NCBI GenBank assembly: GCA_014803545.1
Contig: JAAVBN010000029.1
Location: 1-44,726, forward strand
Direction of reading: 5' to 3'
Origin: a bacterium
Lineage (GTDB): Bacteria > Pseudomonadota > Alphaproteobacteria > Rs-D84 > CACZYB01
Length of the DNA: 44,726 bases
Shown here: one piece after another, positions 35,133 to 42,278 of the stretch
How the letters are laid out: each line of letters begins with the position of its first letter
Position numbering within the stretch: the stretch's first letter is position 1
Notes under the pieces: generated by a model
Seen by the model: only the letters and a program-made list of their open reading frames with translations
The model's database searches: none
What the model was told of the DNA's origin: nothing
Made by a program: the position numbers and the translations under genes

Positions 35133-35411
35133 TTATTTTTGAAGGGTGTAATTTATTATAATTTTTTCAAGTCGTTTATATAATTTCTTTTCTTCCTTAT
35201 CCAAATCAAAATATATAGTATCCAGATTAGTCAGAATTTTTTCTGCTTCGTCATATATATTTTTATCAATTTCAGAAGATTTTTCCAAATTTTGAATTGG
35301 GTAATAAAAAAGCTCTTTATTTGTTTGATTATAAAGAGCTTTGTTTGATGTATTAAAAATTATTTTATTAAATCTTTTTTTTGGATTTTCCCTTTGTAGT
35401 ATTTGTTGCAT
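35133..35411 (-). CDS. Unknown small helical protein, 92 aa
   Basis: This 92-residue protein is not recognised. The C-terminal half (about 45-90) is a highly charged amphipathic helix or coiled coil (for example DEAEKILTNL and DKEEKKLYKRLEKI). There is no signal peptide. GGGAGG precedes the ATG. It lies between pgk and the RusA-like gene with ordinary gaps, and it may be the first gene of the minus-strand unit running to 34108. Confidence 0.6.
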   Translation of the reverse strand: MQQILQRENPKKRFNKIIFNTSNKALYNQTNKELFYYPIQNLEKSSEIDKNIYDEAEKILTNLDTIYFDLDKEEKKLYKRLEKIIINYTLQK

Positions 35412-35494
35412 ATTTTCCTCCCCTTGAACTTTCCTTTTTTATTGTAGTATTTTTAGTTTATAAAAGTCAATAGAAAATAATTTTATAAAAAAAA

Positions 35495-35513
35495 CTCCCG
35501 TTTTTGGCGGGAG
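35495..35513 (-). terminator. Terminator of pgk
   Basis: CTCCCG (35495-35500) pairs with CGGGAG (35508-35513). A run of eight T follows on the minus strand after the pgk stop. Confidence 0.9.
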
Positions 35514-35526
35514 CTTTTTGTTCTTA

Positions 35527-36723
35527 TTATTTCATCAATGGTGGAATCGCAGGAAGGGTTTTACCTTCTAACCATTCCAAGAATGCACCGCCAGCGGTTG
35601 AAATGTAGGTAAAGTCCTTTGCTACACCTGCATTATTAAGGGCAGATACAGTATCACCACCACCAGCAACGGAAATGATTTTTCCGCTACGTGTTAGCTC
35701 TGCTACTGTTTTAGCAAGTTCGTTTGTGCCTCTGTCAAATGGAACTAATTCAAATACGCCAAGAGGTCCATTCCAAAGAACAGTTTTTGCTTCGGCGAAT
35801 TTTTTATCAAGGATTTTGGAACTTTCTGGTCCAATATCAAAGATTTTCCAATCGCCATCTACATCATCAATGCCAACGAATTTGTTTTCTGCATTTGCCT
35901 TAAATTCCTTTGCAACGCAAACATCAATAGGGAGTATGATTTCGCAACCGTTTTTCTTTGCTTCTTCTATGATTTTAAGGGCTGTGTCTTTCATATCTTC
36001 TTCTGCCATAGAAGCACCGATGTTATATCCTTGGGCAAGGAGGAATGTGTTTGCCATTGCACCACCGATGACTATTGCATCAACTTTTTTTGTTATGTTT
36101 TCAAGGACAGCAAGTTTTGTTGAAACTTTTGAACCTCCGACAATTGCAATTGCAGGATGTTTTGGATCTTCAAGTGCAGAGGTTAGGGCATTTACTTCCT
36201 CTTCCATAAGAAGACCTGCATAGGATGGAAGGTATTTTGTGATACCTTCGGTTGATGCGTGTGCGCGGTGTGAAGTTGAGAAAGCATCGTTTACATAAAC
36301 TTCGCCAAGGGATGCGAGCTTCTTTGAAAATTCAGCATCGTTTGCTTCCTCTTCCTTATAAAATCTTACATTTTCAAGGAGGATTATGTCGCCGTCTTTC
36401 ATTTCATTTATTTTTGTATTTACAATATCTCCTATTGTATCATCAACAAATTCAACAGGTTTTCCAATAGCGGTTGATAGATTATCAACAAGGATTTTTG
36501 TTGAAAACTCTGGTGATTTTTGACCCTTTGGACGACCAAAGTGTGTGATGATGATTACCTTTGCACCATTATCTGATAATAATTTTGCAGTAGGGGCGAA
36601 TCTTTCAATACGGCTGTTGTCAGTGATTTTTGTTCCTTCGGTTGGAACGTTAAGGTCAGCACGAACAACAACTTTTTTGCCTTTTAAATCTTGAATATCA
36701 TTTATAGTCTTTAAATTTGACAT
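35527..36723 (-). CDS. pgk: Phosphoglycerate kinase
   Basis: A 398-residue glycolytic enzyme that makes ATP from 1,3-bisphosphoglycerate. It begins with VVVRADLNVPTEG, then DNSRIERFAPT, THFGRPKGQ, LLENVRFYKEEE, AFSTSHRAHAST and the hinge. In the C-domain are GGSKVSTKLAVLENI, WNGPLGVFE and the nucleotide motif SVAGGGDTVSAL. Length is normal and no key residue is missing. It is transcribed alone and ended by a strong terminator. Confidence 0.97.
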   Translation of the reverse strand: MSNLKTINDIQDLKGKKVVVRADLNVPTEGTKITDNSRIERFAPTAKLLSDNGAKVIIITHFGRPKGQKSPEFSTKILVDNLSTAIGKPVEFVDDTIGDIVNTKINEMKDGDIILLENVRFYKEEEANDAEFSKKLASLGEVYVNDAFSTSHRAHASTEGITKYLPSYAGLLMEEEVNALTSALEDPKHPAIAIVGGSKVSTKLAVLENITKKVDAIVIGGAMANTFLLAQGYNIGASMAEEDMKDTALKIIEEAKKNGCEIILPIDVCVAKEFKANAENKFVGIDDVDGDWKIFDIGPESSKILDKKFAEAKTVLWNGPLGVFELVPFDRGTNELAKTVAELTRSGKIISVAGGGDTVSALNNAGVAKDFTYISTAGGAFLEWLEGKTLPAIPPLMK

Positions 36724-36801
36724 TTTATTTCCTTTCCGTTTGTTAAAAAGTAAATTTATTTTATTATAAAAGTTTAATTATTACAAGAGTATTTTGTAAG
36801 A

Positions 36802-38238
36802 TTATTTTATTACTACGCGACGATTTTCTGCTTTTTTTACACCGTTTGCGGTTGGAACCTTTAATTCGGTTGAACCCATTGCTTGGATTGTGATTTTTTC
36901 AGCAGGAATTCCGTGAGATTCAATTATTTTTCCAACGGCTTTTGCGCGTCTGTTTGATAATTTTTGGTTATATTCAGGTGTGCCAGATGTATCGGTGTGC
37001 CCTTGGATTATAATAGTTTCCTTTGATGATAGGGCCTTTTCAGAAATATCTTTTAATTGAGGGAGGAATTTATAGTCAACATCATCTTTGTTCCAATCAA
37101 AGAATATTTCAAATGGAAGATAATTTGAAGGTTTATCAAAGATTTCTTCTTCTATATAATCATCTTCGTTAATTACATCATAAGGAAGTTCGTCATCATC
37201 TTCTTCACAATTATTGTTGCAACAATCAGGTATTTCAATATTATCAATTTGTTCAGATAGTTCGGCAAGTCTGTCTTCTAAAATTGCAAAGTTTTCATTA
37301 TTATTTTTTGATTTAAGTTCGTTTATTTGTCGTTGTAGATTTTCAAGATATTTTTTAAGCTCTGCTATATCAGATTTTGTAGCATTATTTGGATTGTCTA
37401 CTACGATAGTTTGTTTACCATTATTTCCACGAACTATTTTAGTTGTGCTTTGGTTTGCCTTTAAATATTCAAGTGTGGATTCTATACCTTTTATATAATC
37501 AGTGATGGATTTTAAATCTCTGCTTATATCATTTTGTGCGATAATCACAGGTTGTGGTGGATTATTTTTTATAAGTGGCATATTTGGCCATTTTGGAATG
37601 GAAATATGTTTGCCATCAAATTGTGTTAATGTTTCAATTTTTGTTATTGTTGTTTCGGTTTTTTTATTTTTACATTTGAAACAATCGGTATCCATTATAG
37701 TAAGGAGTTTATTTTTTGCCTTTGTAAATCTTTGTTTACAATTTAAGGCTTGTTTTTGTAAGCCATCTTCTAAACTTTCAATCCAACAATCAAATTTTAC
37801 TTGGGCTTCTGCTACAAGTTGAGGATAAGTATTTTGAATTTCAGAGGATAATATTTTTTGTAAATCGTCATAATTATTGCTTATTTCAACAATATTTTTC
37901 ATAGGTAAGCTTCGTTTATAAATATTATCGGGTTTTACACGTTCCCCATGATATGCAGTTAGTGCCTTTAATGCAAAATAGTTTGCATCATTTAAATCAT
38001 TGGCATATTGAAATTTATAAAGAGAAAGTGATTTGTATTCATTAGCAAGTGCATTGGAAAAGCGATCCTTTGATATATTTGAATAAAAATCATTATTTCT
38101 TACTATTGAAATGTAATCTGTATTATTATTAGCATTTTTTATTTCAGAAAGTGCAGGGTGAGAAGTATAAAAAAGTATAGCAAAAATAATTACAATTTTT
38201 GTTTTAAGTTGATTGCTATTTAATAAATACTTTAAAAT
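36802..38238 (-). CDS. OmpA-family outer-membrane protein, probable ATT start
   Basis: The first ATG (37902) would start in the middle of the protein. Upstream the same frame is open for another 112 codons and encodes a signal peptide (KTKIVIIFAILFYTSHPALS) and a region (YFALKALTAYHGERVKPDNI) typical of alphaproteobacterial OmpA-family proteins. FDCWIESLEDGLQ follows. A coiled coil lies about 275-335 and an OmpA_C peptidoglycan-binding domain at the end (IIIQGHTDTSGTPEYNQKLS, NRRAKAVGKII, AMGSTELKVPT, ENRRVVIK). There is no ATG, GTG or TTG before the signal, but an in-frame ATT (38238) sits 7 nt after AAGGAG-like sequence. The product would be about 478 residues. Confidence 0.75.
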   Translation of the reverse strand: MLKYLLNSNQLKTKIVIIFAILFYTSHPALSEIKNANNNTDYISIVRNNDFYSNISKDRFSNALANEYKSLSLYKFQYANDLNDANYFALKALTAYHGERVKPDNIYKRSLPMKNIVEISNNYDDLQKILSSEIQNTYPQLVAEAQVKFDCWIESLEDGLQKQALNCKQRFTKAKNKLLTIMDTDCFKCKNKKTETTITKIETLTQFDGKHISIPKWPNMPLIKNNPPQPVIIAQNDISRDLKSITDYIKGIESTLEYLKANQSTTKIVRGNNGKQTIVVDNPNNATKSDIAELKKYLENLQRQINELKSKNNNENFAILEDRLAELSEQIDNIEIPDCCNNNCEEDDDELPYDVINEDDYIEEEIFDKPSNYLPFEIFFDWNKDDVDYKFLPQLKDISEKALSSKETIIIQGHTDTSGTPEYNQKLSNRRAKAVGKIIESHGIPAEKITIQAMGSTELKVPTANGVKKAENRRVVIK

Positions 38239-38294
38239 ATTCTCTCTCCTTCCTTTTTATTATATAAATCAATATTTGTTTTAGCAAGTTTTTT

Positions 38295-38927
38295 TTAAGA
38301 ATTTGGTTCAATGTTATCAAATATCACAGGGATTTTTGATTGAAACTCTTTTAATAAAGGAATCATAAGTTCACGCATACTTGGGTGTGCGGCCTTTGAT
38401 GTCCTTAATTCAAAGATATGTTTCCATTCGCGAATGTTTGTTGTGATTACAATTTCTGTTTTAATATCTATTGGTAAAACACCTCTTGCATTTTCAGGCT
38501 TAGAGCTGTTTTCCATCATAGCCATATAGGATTTTTCAGCGTTTTCCATTGCGGATTTCCAAAGCTCAAATTCCTTTGTCCCTTCTTCTATCTCAAAAGG
38601 TTTTATTACGGTTATTTCAGAGCCGAATTTGTCCTTTGTGTAATTGCAATATCTTGTTGATTCTTGGGAATATGCGGCGAGTCGGTGTCTGACAAGTTCG
38701 TGAGTGAAGCCTCTATTGCATATAAAACGGACAGTTATGTTATAATGTTCTATAACAGATTCGTGTCCTCTTTTTGCAATTCTTTCAACGAATCCCTTTG
38801 CCGAATCAGGTGTGATTAAGTCGTTTGATTTGTAGCAAGTTCTTCCTGCGAGTTCAATTAGTTTTAAGATTTCATCACCATTTATTGGAGTTAAGATTTC
38901 ATATTTTGGTTTTACTATGTTTACCAT
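38295..38927 (-). CDS. thyX: Flavin-dependent thymidylate synthase
   Basis: A 210-residue ThyX that methylates dUMP with methylene-tetrahydrofolate and FAD. The motif R80-H-R-x7-S is present as RHRLAAYSQESTRY. Other conserved pieces are AGRTCYKS, HESVIEHYNITVRFICNRGFTHELVRHR and ITTNIREWKHIFELRTSKAAHPSMRELM. It replaces ThyA, as in many reduced alphaproteobacteria. It lies 15 nt downstream of the DUF4349 lipoprotein and is probably co-transcribed with it. Confidence 0.96.
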   Translation of the reverse strand: MVNIVKPKYEILTPINGDEILKLIELAGRTCYKSNDLITPDSAKGFVERIAKRGHESVIEHYNITVRFICNRGFTHELVRHRLAAYSQESTRYCNYTKDKFGSEITVIKPFEIEEGTKEFELWKSAMENAEKSYMAMMENSSKPENARGVLPIDIKTEIVITTNIREWKHIFELRTSKAAHPSMRELMIPLLKEFQSKIPVIFDNIEPNS

Positions 38928-38942
38928 TTTTTCTCCTTTCTT

Positions 38943-39854
38943 TTAAAGATGTGGCTCGTTTATTTTTTGTGGTTGATTATTTGTTTTTTTCTTGCCTACT
39001 TTTAGATTTTTTATAGATTTTACTACTGATAATTTTATCATTTTTAAAATCCATAGTATCGCAAAGATAAAGATGATAATTATTACAAAAGGTAAATAAT
39101 CGCTTGCAAAATAAATTATGTTTTGAGTTTTTGTTTTTACTTTATTGCTTGTTGAATTGTATTCTTTTTGAATAGTGATATTTATTAATTTTTTATTAAG
39201 TGTATCGGTTAGATAGTTTATATCACTTTTTATATATAGGATTTTATTATTTATCTTTTCAGTGCTTTTTATAAGTTTTTTAATTTCATCAGCATTAAAA
39301 ACTTCTTTTTTAGATATAGTATTTTCTAATTCTGTTTTTGCAAGATTAAGTGCATTTAGTTCATTATTATAATATTCTAAATCCTTTTCTATATAAGTAT
39401 CGTCAATCCATTCATTAGTTGTTATTTTGCCATATTTGGAAATAGCGTCCTGAAATTGTTGGGAAAGTTGTATAGGAATTTCTATTTCAAAATAAGCTGT
39501 GGTATTTTCTGGGAAGATAGTATTTCTTTGAAGTTTGCTTGTCTTTATATTACAAGATAGTTGTTCGCATTCCTTTATTATTCCATTATAGGCGTATAGC
39601 TGACCGTCTCTGTTTGTGCTTATCGTAAAATATTGGGTTTCTGGGTATCTGTTCCTTTTTGATGTTATATAAGCATTTTTTAATGAATGGAAAAATTCTG
39701 TGTAGTTATAGTTTATTATTTCTTCTATCATAAGGGAGGTAGAAGTTTTTACATTATTTATAAAATTTGTTGTTGAATCGGGCTTACAACCTTGCAATAT
39801 AAAGAAGGCAAGGAGGCATAAACAGTATTTTTTTATTTTTGAATTCCTTCTCAT
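38943..39854 (-). CDS. DUF4349-type lipoprotein with C-terminal membrane helix
   Basis: A 303-residue protein starting MRRNSKIKKYCLCLLAFF with a lipobox ending ILQGC. The middle fits DUF4349: beta segment EIEIPIQLSQQFQDAIS, KYGKITTNEW, then a long coiled coil (about 145-215). A membrane helix (DYLPFVIIIIFIFAILWILK, about 250-270) and a basic tail follow. I chose the ATG at 39854, since an upstream TTG at 39917 adds 21 residues before the lipoprotein signal. Ribosome-site support is weak for both. Envelope stress or membrane-organising roles have been proposed for the family; unknown here. Confidence 0.75.
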   Translation of the reverse strand: MRRNSKIKKYCLCLLAFFILQGCKPDSTTNFINNVKTSTSLMIEEIINYNYTEFFHSLKNAYITSKRNRYPETQYFTISTNRDGQLYAYNGIIKECEQLSCNIKTSKLQRNTIFPENTTAYFEIEIPIQLSQQFQDAISKYGKITTNEWIDDTYIEKDLEYYNNELNALNLAKTELENTISKKEVFNADEIKKLIKSTEKINNKILYIKSDINYLTDTLNKKLINITIQKEYNSTSNKVKTKTQNIIYFASDYLPFVIIIIFIFAILWILKMIKLSVVKSIKNLKVGKKKTNNQPQKINEPHL

Positions 39855-39910
39855 ATTTTTATTATTATCACATAGTTTTTTAAAATAAAAGATAAATTTA
39901 CAAAAAATAG

Positions 39911-39939
39911 TTGACAAATGAATTTTTTTTATTTATTAT
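39911..39939 (+). promoter_or_regulatory. Strong promoter of the 51-aa ORF
   Basis: A perfect TTGACA (39911-39916), a 17-nt spacer and TATTAT (39934-39939). The transcript would have a leader of about 85 nt before the ATG at 40032, long for so small a gene. Confidence 0.7.
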
Positions 39940-40031
39940 CCTTAATAAAATTATTGTGAATTGTTAAAATATACTTTACAAGGTTGTTTTTTTATGGTAT
40001 ATTTTAAGAAAAACAAATGAAGAGGTTTGTT

Positions 40032-40187
40032 ATGGTAGAAGAAAAAAATAAAAATAATATGTTTGCTACTGGTATAGTAGACTTGAAATTCTTACAAGAA
40101 GAAGGGGAAGAAGCTGAAAAAAGAGCTGTGGAAACGGCTGCAAAGATTGATAAAACTATGCAGGCGCAGAAATCTTCTGAAAAATAA
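40032..40187 (+). CDS. Small acidic helical protein, 51 aa
   Basis: A 51-residue soluble protein, MVEEKNKNNMFATGIVDLKF followed by a helix rich in Glu, Ala and Lys (EEAEKRAVETAAKIDKTM). No family recognised. AAGAGG precedes the ATG; about 22 nt of the initiation region match that of the gene at 30328. It has a near-consensus promoter and its own terminator, so it is a complete unit despite its size, and probably highly expressed. Confidence 0.7.
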   Translation: MVEEKNKNNMFATGIVDLKFLQEEGEEAEKRAVETAAKIDKTMQAQKSSEK

Positions 40188-40203
40188 TTAAAATATTCAA
40201 AGA

Positions 40204-40230
40204 AAACTCCTTTAATGGAGTTTTTTTATT
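40204..40230 (+). terminator. Terminator after the 51-aa ORF
   Basis: AAACTCC (40204-40210) pairs with GGAGTTT (40217-40223), followed by a T-rich tract. Confidence 0.85.
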
Positions 40231-40299
40231 CTTGATTATATTTTTTTATGGTTTATATTTATATCATATATTTAATTTAATAAAAAAAGGAAATGTAAA

Positions 40300-40704
40300 A
40301 TGATAAATGTTCTTCTTGTCCTTAACATTATAGTTGTTATCTTGTTAATTGGTATAATTTTGCTTCAAAAATCAGAAGGTGGCGTTCTTGGTATGGGTGG
40401 AAGTGGTTCTAAAAATGGGATTTTTACCGCTCAATCTGCGGGAAATTTGATTACAAAGATTACTTATTTCTTGGGTGCTATGTTCTTTATTATTTGTATT
40501 GCACTTGCCTTTTTGGTTGCAAGACAGAATAATGCTTCTAAATCCTTTATTAAAACTATGATGGAAAAGGAAAATGTTAAGGAAGTAAAGACTACTGATG
40601 TAAAGGTTATTCCAGAAGATTCTGTTAAAAGTGAAATGGCAAAAGAATCGGTAAAGGAAGAGGTTAATTCAAAGAAAAAACCTGTTGTTCCTGTTTCAAG
40701 ATAG
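40300..40704 (+). CDS. secG: Preprotein translocase subunit SecG
   Basis: A 134-residue SecG, the small subunit of the SecYEG channel. Helix 1 (INVLLVLNIIVVILLIGIIL) is followed by the diagnostic LLQKSEGGVLGMGGSGSKNGIF, then helix 2 (about 52-74) and a Lys/Glu/Val-rich cytosolic tail that is longer than in E. coli, as in other alphaproteobacteria. AAGGAAATG with good spacing precedes the start. It is followed 2 nt later by a membrane protein gene, so the two are co-transcribed. Confidence 0.93.
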   Translation: MINVLLVLNIIVVILLIGIILLQKSEGGVLGMGGSGSKNGIFTAQSAGNLITKITYFLGAMFFIICIALAFLVARQNNASKSFIKTMMEKENVKEVKTTDVKVIPEDSVKSEMAKESVKEEVNSKKKPVVPVSR

Positions 40705-40706
40705 GA

Positions 40707-41432
40707 ATGATGAAGCCTTATTTTTATACATTTATAGGAATCAGTATAGGAGTAAACGTTTTAGCTTTACTCCTTTGTTTATATATACTTATAAAGTTTT
40801 TAAGGATTTGTAAAATCAAAGATTATCCATTTTCTTTACCTGTATTAGAATATTATTATTATCGTAAAAGCAATAATAATTTTTATGATAATTTAAGTAA
40901 TAAGAATAAACTTTTGGTAATAATTTTGGCTTATGTGTGCGTCTTTACTTTTGTTCGTTTATCATATAAATATCAATCCTTGCTTATTATTCCATCTATT
41001 ATTTTTTATATAGCTTTAATGACTTGTTTTTATTGTTTTATTTCTGACTTTTTTATTTTTATAATAAAATTTGGGCGATTTATTAGGGATTTTTATAATT
41101 ATTTGAAAACAGGAAATGTAGGTGGCAGATATTATTATATACGTAATAAAGACTATAAATGGATAAAATGTTTTCATTCTGATGAACTTGAAAATGTAAA
41201 TTTTTTCTCAGTCGGATTGGTTTTATTTTGTCTGTCTTTTGGATTTTTTGCTCTTTTTAGTGTATGTGAAACTTTTGTATTTGAATTTTCTGATGAAACA
41301 AAAGATTTTATTTTTAAACGATTCTTTGGTATTATGTTGATATTAGCTTTTTCTTCTTGTTTAATTGCTATTATAAAGGAGAGCATATTCCTTTTAAAAA
41401 AGAGATTTCTTTTTATCCAAGTGGGAATGTAA
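40707..41432 (+). CDS. Unknown polytopic membrane protein with 3' frame overlap
   Basis: A 241-residue protein with five likely membrane segments (about 5-30, 68-85, 92-122, 168-190 and 206-232). Many Tyr and Phe residues lie in the loops. I do not recognise the family. Its last 12 residues (KRFLFIQVGM and before) lie over a second, MORN-like reading frame. At 41396 it contains A AAA AAG in frame, preceded by AGGAG 14 nt upstream. A -1 shift there would extend the protein by about 156 residues of the downstream frame (about 388 total). The start could be 40707 or the next codon 40710. It follows secG directly. Confidence 0.65.
   Translation: MMKPYFYTFIGISIGVNVLALLLCLYILIKFLRICKIKDYPFSLPVLEYYYYRKSNNNFYDNLSNKNKLLVIILAYVCVFTFVRLSYKYQSLLIIPSIIFYIALMTCFYCFISDFFIFIIKFGRFIRDFYNYLKTGNVGGRYYYIRNKDYKWIKCFHSDELENVNFFSVGLVLFCLSFGFFALFSVCETFVFEFSDETKDFIFKRFFGIMLILAFSSCLIAIIKESIFLLKKRFLFIQVGM
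41377..41402 (+). promoter_or_regulatory. Candidate -1 programmed frameshift signal
   Basis: AGGAG (41377-41381) is followed 14 nt later by A AAA AAG (41396-41402), read TTA AAA AAG in the membrane-protein frame. This is the E. coli dnaX arrangement of internal Shine-Dalgarno plus slippery heptamer. Slippage by -1 enters the MORN-like frame that runs to 41872. An alternative reading of AGGAG is as ribosome site for an ATT at 41387 in that same frame. Confidence 0.5.
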
Positions 41433-41467
41433 AAAAACTTTGTCTTTATAAAAAAGGACATTGTTAT

Positions 41468-41872
41468 ATGGAAAAAATTTTCTTTGATAAGAAAAACAGA
41501 CTTTATAGCTATATCCTTTTTGATTATGATATTCAGAAGCTTTATTTTTACAGCGGAAATATAGCCTTTGAATTTTTTAAGAAGAATAACTGTATTGTTT
41601 ATTATCTTGATAATCCAAGAAAAGAAATCAGAGCGGAGGCCTTTTTTAATGAAAATAAAATACTTGTTTATTTTGTGGAATATAATTCTGTTAAAGATTT
41701 ATTCAACAATTTCTACAATAATATAAAGTATGAAATATTTTATAAGGATAGTCAGTATATAGGTTGGAAGTATTTAAGTTTAATGAATAACAATTATTTG
41801 AAACAAGATATTTCAAAAGAAGAGATAGATGATATTTTAAAAAAGTTTTATTTAAGAGACAATAGGAAATAA
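41468..41872 (+). CDS. MORN-like protein or frameshift extension of the membrane protein
   Basis: From the ATG at 41468 (AAGGA 9 nt upstream) this is 134 residues. The frame is open well upstream and the sequence just before that ATG (FYPSGNVKKLCLYKKG) already resembles a MORN_2/YwqK-type repeat, with FFDKKNRLYSYILFDYDIQKLYFYSGNIAFEFF as the continuing pattern. The ATG therefore looks too late, and the natural N-terminus probably comes by a -1 frameshift from the membrane gene, from an ATT at 41387, or from an ancestral fusion now broken. The C-terminus is charged. The stop is followed immediately by cassette III. Confidence 0.6.
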   Translation: MEKIFFDKKNRLYSYILFDYDIQKLYFYSGNIAFEFFKKNNCIVYYLDNPRKEIRAEAFFNENKILVYFVEYNSVKDLFNNFYNNIKYEIFYKDSQYIGWKYLSLMNNNYLKQDISKEEIDDILKKFYLRDNRK

Positions 41873-42246
41873 AAAATCCCTTTAAAGGTAATCAGCCTTT
41901 CAAAGAGTTAATTATACTTTCCAACGATGTATAAATATATAATAACACGATTCGTGAGTTTTTGCAAGTGGGAAGTTTGGATTTAGTGGGAATTTAAAAG
42001 ATGAAAAATATGAATGTGTTCTCCTATGAGCCAGCCCGAAGGGTTTGGGGTGTTGGCTGGCTCATAAAAAAGAAATAAACATTATTAAAAATAAAACTGC
42101 AACAACTAGCTATAACTACCAGTCAGAAAATGGCACACCCGACACCCCGCACCCGCGGGTGTGCCATAAAGCCTTACGGCTTTGAGAAATGATGAAGGTA
42201 TAAATCTCAAAACAATCCTTGACATCTGTTTTTTTTTGTTTAAACT
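41871..42246 (+). repeat. Intergenic hairpin cassette, copy III (complete)
   Basis: This is the fullest copy. The left module (41871-about 41990) matches 8515-8638, with the CCTTTAAAGG palindrome and promoter-like TATACT plus TATAAT (41913-41943). H1 is TGAGCCAGCC (42027-42036) with GGCTGGCTCA (42055-42064). An A-rich shared stretch is followed by H2, ATGGCACACCCG (42130-42141) with CGGGTGTGCCAT (42156-42167). H3 is AAAGCC/GGCTTT with loop TTAC (42168-42183), and H4 is TTTGAGA/TCTCAAA (42181-42211). The end is the same TTGACATCTG-T9 promoter as copy II. H1 and H2 differ in sequence from copy II but keep full pairing. Confidence 0.85.
42219..42246 (+). promoter_or_regulatory. Cassette-borne promoter, copy III
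   Basis: TTGACA (42219-42224), a 16-nt spacer with T9 and TAAACT (42241-42246). The -35 and spacer are identical to copy II; the -10 differs. Confidence 0.6.
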
Positions 42247-42278
42247 ACTTAATATAATAACAAAAGCGAGGTGTTAAA

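Noticed and set aside
39855..39917. Upstream TTG start for the DUF4349 lipoprotein
   Set aside because: It would put 21 residues before a good lipoprotein signal and has no ribosome site.
8515..42246. Integron attC sites, CRISPR, retron or group II intron as explanation of the hairpin cassettes
   Set aside because: No integrase, Cas or reverse transcriptase gene is in the window, no GTTRRRY core sites were found at the hairpins, and the copies are single and far apart.
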